Assembly: GCA_024195585.1 (NCBI GenBank)
Contig: SWBL01000373.1
Location: 1-47,033 of the forward strand
Source: Aureobasidium sp. EXF-3400
Lineage: Eukaryota > Ascomycota > Dothideomycetes > Dothideales > Saccotheciaceae
Length of the DNA stretch: 47,033 nt
Direction: 5' to 3'
Below the pieces are notes generated by a model. It was given only the letters and a program-made list of their open reading frames with translations. It was not told the DNA's origin and did not search any database. Shown piece by piece: positions 44,801 to 47,033 of this stretch (its first letter is position 1; each line of letters starts with the position of its first letter). A program made the translations under genes and the position numbers.

Positions 44801-45434
44801 GGGACAACTTCAAGTGGCACTTGCCCAAGTCAAAAGAGTCAGCGTTCCCAAGACGCTCGGAGACATCTCTATCGAAGAGGTTATCAGCAGTGCCACAGGC
44901 GCCAAAGGCGGAATCATCCTTCGAGTGCCCAAAGTCATCGCGTCTATGCAGACATGGCAACAGCCCCAGTCCAACAACATTGACTTCATCTTCAAAAGTC
45001 TGTTCGAGGGCAAAGTCGATGTTGGCTGGAACTACTCGCGCATCAGCTTCATCAGAGGAATGTGGGAAACGCACTCCCGTACTCTTGCGTCCAGACTCGG
45101 CAAACCACTACCTGAATCTGCCGTCAAGATCACAGCCAACGGACAGTCATCAGCGGCGGACAACACAGACAAACCAAAGGCGCCTGGCGAGCAAGGCAAG
45201 ATCACGGCTGTTGTCAATGTGCCGCAATTGAGGTTTGAGTACACTGCACTTGAACCTCCCATCATCGAGACACCTCAATTGAGAGACATGGGCGAGGCTA
45301 CGCCGCCGCTCGAGTGGATTGGCTTGCATAGAGAGAGGTTGCCTCATGTCACGCATCAAGTTGTGATAGTGACCCTGCTTGAAATCGCCAAAGAGGTTGA
45401 GGATGCTTATGAGAGGATTTTGGGTTCTTCATAA
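35802..45434 (+). CDS. CSF1: Csf1 bridge-like lipid transfer protein (BLTP1 family)
   Basis: One uninterrupted frame of 3210 residues. Csf1, the fungal relative of Tweek/KIAA1109, is a rod-like repeating-beta-groove protein at ER contact sites that moves glycerophospholipids. In yeast it supports GPI-anchor synthesis and cold growth. One membrane helix lies near the N-terminus (residues about 19-40, WLFLVDLIVCAILALFFIFYF), followed by the conserved YRAYIDITSFQISPLGGRLFFK and WRYWLRQ block typical of the Csf1 N-terminal domain. The rest is beta-rich with acidic or Ser-rich loops (about residues 1170-1310) and a Lys/Arg-rich loop near SLGRTRARSGPSPP. The C-terminal block VDVGWNYSRISFIRGMWETH is characteristic. 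Length agrees with fungal orthologues near 3000-3200. No frameshift or stop is seen over 9.6 kb. Confidence 0.95.
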   Translation: MAHNGLTAKPLGQQGGFNWLFLVDLIVCAILALFFIFYFNRTVSTIISYGIRAWTWHKYRAYIDITSFQISPLGGRLFFKSIRYHGHNQTVFVHDGNITWRYWLRQVQEPLIMQKVSQRYHSFDADQTSSDGSQEKARPRSKSVGRAEAADTNRQRELPCRIFVKVKGVEAFLYNQSPVYDNIIANLQNTARTKDPDVPSAEIPVMDPTKEKSAEADGLDRQDTPSSIDESLLAETVSRTTSRATTHESAIPAFLRLFPIQVECKKAAAAVGNEFTQSILTAKLENASGRIDADEAGALDLYKLMFNFDFHDMNVALKPNTDYQMSQMQAAARLDKDEDPTARKGRMFGLHPMRRVGRIMRTLLHVFTWLFTWHRSSKRSVRTASLLSEDEILDGESAKLPGEAQWQGLARYLDETGNEHNEWDGVEYARFSNIADVKKASMNFYWDVPGKVSKSQLPGQSHLHDEVNGSSAPEYGLNLSVDGAIINYGPWADRQRMSLQNIFFPASYHDAVPAQRLTVDQNRVATVFKLFFCLESDITLRIPTREASKDWKWQGRAEGHRAHNATDTGVRKRRGKGSKKWFKKESQATAADIRPFGWMDVKVAADTTINYAMDMYARQDGYHNTLSLDVKGTEISSSVNHAMLWKSGNLLLEGDLSNPLRWNALRRWIFKIHCDGLDLYMLRDHMFLLTDLIADWGMGPPPDFYTFVPFLYSLDINFKNFKLFLNANDANIVNDPSDLEDNNFLILNGEELHAMLEIPIDQYRPAQNSIKFDVLAKDMSLDISNPPRITLHSLLRQKRLATLKKLTLGGSHTFFVEQAPGLIDMLQMDICGTDLELQAFGYLVRMFINVKENYFGEFLHFKTLEEYQNAGPDAANAETNMVGRFAFRPANDLDVVLCITAEHPIILLPANLYSAETYIKLELPVASMDLRVANYYLDLAVDVSPVSVSWSGIRNDEDEFDDSSPQIVLDSASITGHRLFGLPPTEPAYVSNWDVSLGNVSGECSLDFVHHLAKAGRVVAFALDDHENALPLAQTADIPEAVFLRLKTGSICLWLNEGKSAIRLYSEPVTLNQNDRADGLFSSRLHLQIPNITATCVDSDSMAHRGSRGDVQPAKCIAFVQTSLDMSMVQRKAHFESEREKQQTHIRQQDVRTGRAKFLLAGNGTMAGGERPRDEEQEALPDPPSMALPKLPDPLAKGSLKMGFAADGSIKSSISSSSSINQTSTRKALPKGDLDDVYHSRPAMYYSNSTSSQPLGTGGVWSPFSVPDPRNLDVSADLSKVPQFSTLVDEADDVSETSSQSELSVNLDQDGDSDQQTIMIRMIPGVRIYVEPRISEPIVNIVTALQPKCSKDVIDTFQMDVMGKVQQVQDQKKSRRGIVELNLIVPSIDARLFNDQNLDTSRKTAMPVQDQLDVGLSHLNLTLRFKPIAETEIGTALTMHLTLESGLAKFSNPLEKSGTSDYAIRLGFDDVLIWMVLSRSKSVHVSFRDLLGVISGNQADYLASVFSRYAAIGAKIQKQADAVEIGSKARLRNLTDYLTEHADVSSDPPYLSRMTYVLRAFPDHFRNQESWKIVARFRHIYECLSDESHVNLERQLADGTDTLKKTSSILETWAAWCSWDIPNVEHTQVFKLLLGDVEAKIPEEEIEPLDLTLRAGVVRIAVESGKASSEVSLGSVSIGVTVIPPSLPSGLMLVEENLRSKTVFQAHTAASVLRLNWDILEQVDAFIDIYFEQVSHTLDALPDSPKKQALEDVSFRQDFHVVLSTDEGSIELNTINLRHISTCNNLKLSLLGSDKASQDYGECISLLISAKKAFTELHSSDQRVWRTDLVSPSIYIDVKQKIREPTTAINVGGSYEQLHISLEQEILWLLEVVDQLLIDEVAYILRFQQHIQKEQKKSAASRGESKPERELKLNVAFLAGSFSLNVALLKALNLSVRGDTANLRVRPMSGSNPAWSIELHLGAMEQALVRKETGSKRQRAVFHTPPASSTLNLEFAEKEIRIKFTGIMEEVLLDASAVQSVLTILNRPEVQSVLKAIRDQTSDLRKRAEETLPSDKKDAKPKAVSGESRMVVYDVNTTLAGFKIAAIAPALTAGKARAELMLGLGAVQAMVTNKTRKASDSFPDIRGRIEDIGAVLTLVEDGKRRPCGHVTVSVAVDCCTQEPETGPITRDIKARSESFDVFAYADTASTIVDIVTHVHRRILDLDLSKEVEYLRRLRHSRAKRHKSVSLPAPDSIKEEEETVVETSSARPALLDFSLDLRKIRIVWVVIRNRLIGSGQKPQDLEVSFSRVHLAIQKQNEVRLSIQDLQVQVVPKKSKAFERSENSALLPEVVFTVRYDSGKDGVRIACQAAGQALDIRLDSGFVVPVSMLQKSISAAIDQYRAAKLNWQTDATPDDSKSTPRASPFGDKRLASLQADINFKGALFYIQGDAPTQSNTPLRPAHVDLPYKRNRANSHASQDNIATSLRAPGIAIKIEYSNAPEKEQTLNGEIKVDASSNTVYPELVPIILQITHGVKEVVRCGEEERKTPSTPQIAQEQALKLQRLRGEDDSLLTSDPSQLLGQMKLNLGLRICKQEFGLSCQPLARVNAKSQIEDIYITMSTINSHQFGHFFALSATVTKLGASVQHVYSRESTFNFDMESISMSLMNSRHLTGGSSGVSMVLKVSPTRTALNVRQIQDLLLFREIWFPPELRDTSETPAEPPSQESDKMVVQRYQQVSAAAAFPWNATVAVAELAVDLDLGQSIGKSSLSIKNLWASSKKSSTCKQDLCIGVDEVSINSTGRMSGFVELSDVSVRTSIEWPSADRQEHKAPLIQAAIGFGRITAKTALDYQPFAFADIEAFNFLMYNVRDGPHAPDRLKAILEGEKVYVFCTATSPAQAVGLYQAFDRLIHEKRTAYSQSMGDLDKQLRRRSLGRTRARSGPSPPAPIRRHTTERSKSKFPITLNTDVMVMLKSVCFGAFPSTFFDNQILKMEASEIQARFAVGLEDERVHSNLSMTLGQLQVALAQVKRVSVPKTLGDISIEEVISSATGAKGGIILRVPKVIASMQTWQQPQSNNIDFIFKSLFEGKVDVGWNYSRISFIRGMWETHSRTLASRLGKPLPESAVKITANGQSSAADNTDKPKAPGEQGKITAVVNVPQLRFEYTALEPPIIETPQLRDMGEATPPLEWIGLHRERLPHVTHQVVIVTLLEIAKEVEDAYERILGSS

Positions 45435-46550
45435 GATGGTGGACGAGTAGGAACTCGTGATACATTTCGCTGTTTATTACTTTTTTGTTGTCTTGGTTGT
45501 TTGATAGACTGTATATACTTTTAATAGAGAATTGTGTTCAAGCTTGTTACTACTATCGGGTCTCATGGGTGGGTGTATAGAGTAACAGGTAGCCTTCCTG
45601 TCAATAACTTGTCATCGCATTTCTCCATCATATTTTGTTTTATTGTCATGGTGTTTAATGCCTCGACATGTTTACTATGCAGAAACTAAGGACACTGGTT
45701 GTTATGTCTGTTGTCGATACCACATAATAGCAGATGGAAGAGTGGCAAACAACGAATGGCTGGCCTCGCAACGGGCGCAGCCGTCGATCATTCGTTGGGC
45801 AGCAAAGCTCGCTTGGTAAGCTCTCGCTCGCCGGCTGGACTGGACTCGACCGTCGGCCTGATAAACATGAAGAGCAATGAGATGAAGGAGTAGGATACAG
45901 ATGTGATAACCTGGTGGAGACACCGAGGAATAGGATGATTTGCCACGCATCAGCGAGGCGCGGTGTCCTGGATGAAGCTCGGTGAGCTCGGCAAAAGTAC
46001 CTAACGTCGTGATAGCTGAGGTGACTTTGGCGGTCAGACAAGCTCGAAGAGCTATCGAGGTGAGAGCTTGGCTAGCCTACCCTAGCTTGTTGCATCACCA
46101 ATATTCACGCAAGCACATGAGATATAGACAGATAGATGGTAGACGGGCTAGGTGTCTGTATCAAGGCACCGTGATAGCGCTCGACAGCGATGGATAATAC
46201 GGTGGTTAGAGCGATGGCTCGTCGGCGTCTGTGCTTTGATCGAAGTTTTCGTCCAATCGCCGCCGCACTAACGCAACGCACAACCCCACCTCAAAATTCC
46301 TGCCTCTCCCAGTAGACAAATCCGAGCTGTCCTCCTCTCTCCTTCCCCTTCTCATCGACTCCATCGCCTCGTCTCAGGTCAGCCCCTACCCTACCATCGC
46401 TGTCGCCCTGATTGTTTCGGTCGCTCACATCTCTTCTACAGGCAGGCTCTCTTTCAATCTTCACACACACCAGTGCTTGACGCACTACACTGAGAGCGGG
46501 GCCCTCCAAGCAAAACTTTTCAACAGAGATACCCATACAACACCGCCAAC
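45435..46550. promoter_or_regulatory. CSF1 3' region and elongation factor 2 promoter/leader
   Basis: This 1116-bp gap contains the AT-rich CSF1 3' region (to about 45670) and the EF2 upstream region. A strong pyrimidine-rich stretch lies at 46325-46380, common in highly expressed fungal translation genes. A possible 64-nt leader intron runs from GTCAGC at 46378 to CTACAG at 46441. Frames on either strand between 45655 and 46200 have no motifs. Confidence 0.45.
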
Positions 46551-47033
46551 ATGGTCAAGTTCACCGTTGAGGAGATCCGCGGTCTGATGGACTCGTAAGC
46601 GCATTCAATGACCAGAAGCGCCATGGAAAGCCATACTGACGAGCGCGCGCAGGCCCATCAACATCCGTAACATGTCCGTCATTGCTCACGGTAAGCTTCT
46701 GCGCCCAACAAAACCGCCCCGACCACATTACTGACAAGACATGCAGTCGATCACGGAAAGTCCACCCTTACCGACTCTCTCGTCCAGCGTGCCGGTATTA
46801 TCTCATCGGCCAAGGCTGGTGAGGCCCGTTTCACCGACACTCGTCCCGACGAGCAGGAGCGTGGTGTCACCATCAAGTCCACTGCCATCTCCCTCTTCGC
46901 CCAGCTTGAGGACCCTGAGGACCTCAAGGACATCCCCGTCAAGACCGAGAAGAACGAGTTCTTGATCAACTTGATCGACTCGCCTGGTCACGTTGATTTC
47001 TCATCTGAGGTTACCGCTGCTCTCCGTGTCACT
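46551..47033 (+). CDS. EFT2: translation elongation factor 2 (eEF2), N-terminal part
   Basis: eEF2 is the GTPase that drives ribosomal translocation. Exons 46551-46594, 46653-46690 and 46747 to the window end encode 123 residues in phase, and the gene is cut by the window edge. The start is [14 protein letters not shown], then [10 protein letters not shown], the P-loop AHVDHGKST, switch I with [18 protein letters not shown], and the G3 motif [12 protein letters not shown]. Two short introns lie within the first 85 coding bases, as in many filamentous ascomycetes. The diphthamide region and the other domains are beyond the window. Confidence 0.97.

Overview
The window comes from a filamentous ascomycete (Pezizomycotina), most likely a Dothideomycete; the class is inference from overall gene style. 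The evidence is GT-AG introns of about 40-100 nt with CTAAC/CTGAC-like branch sites, a Spc7-type KNL1, a PTH11/SAT4-type seven-helix receptor, Zn2Cys6 regulators, a multi-domain hybrid histidine kinase and a full-length Csf1. No transposon, CRISPR array, tRNA or rRNA was found.

Left part (1-11.1 kb): the first codons of 40S ribosomal protein S11 on the minus strand, head to head with a 1498-residue kinetochore scaffold (spc7/KNL1). Then a small disordered protein, a seven-helix membrane protein of the fungal rhodopsin/PTH11 family, and a head-to-head pair: an ER cyclophilin with an extra C-terminal membrane anchor, and mitochondrial ribosomal protein S13.

Middle part (11.1-27.2 kb) is the accessory-like portion, with long gene-poor gaps, two probable Zn-cluster regulators (one with an unusually long last loop), a small repeat-bearing protein and a secreted protein with two copies of a cysteine module followed by a Lys/Ser/Thr-rich tail. 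It also holds traces of decayed genes. Two housekeeping genes sit in it: proteasomal ATPase RPT4 and vacuolar carboxypeptidase S.

Right part (27.2-47 kb): a hybrid histidine kinase, then BOS1 (ER-Golgi SNARE) head to head with SNU13 (snRNP/snoRNP protein), a DUF300/Ost-alpha membrane protein head to head with CSF1 (a 3210-residue bridge-like lipid transfer protein in one exon), and the first 123 codons of elongation factor 2, cut by the window end.

The genes do not form one pathway. The recurrent architecture is head-to-head pairs of housekeeping genes sharing 230-510 bp promoters. Several genes have very short first coding exons (3 nt in BOS1, 6 nt in S13, 44 nt in EF2) or micro-exons (18 nt in DUF300). 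All spliced models were derived by hand from splice signals, phase and protein-family continuity. The best candidates for something undescribed are the secreted two-module protein (23025-23960), the small NGDxGKDPG protein (11554-11790) and the membrane-anchored cyclophilin with a possible alternative ending.
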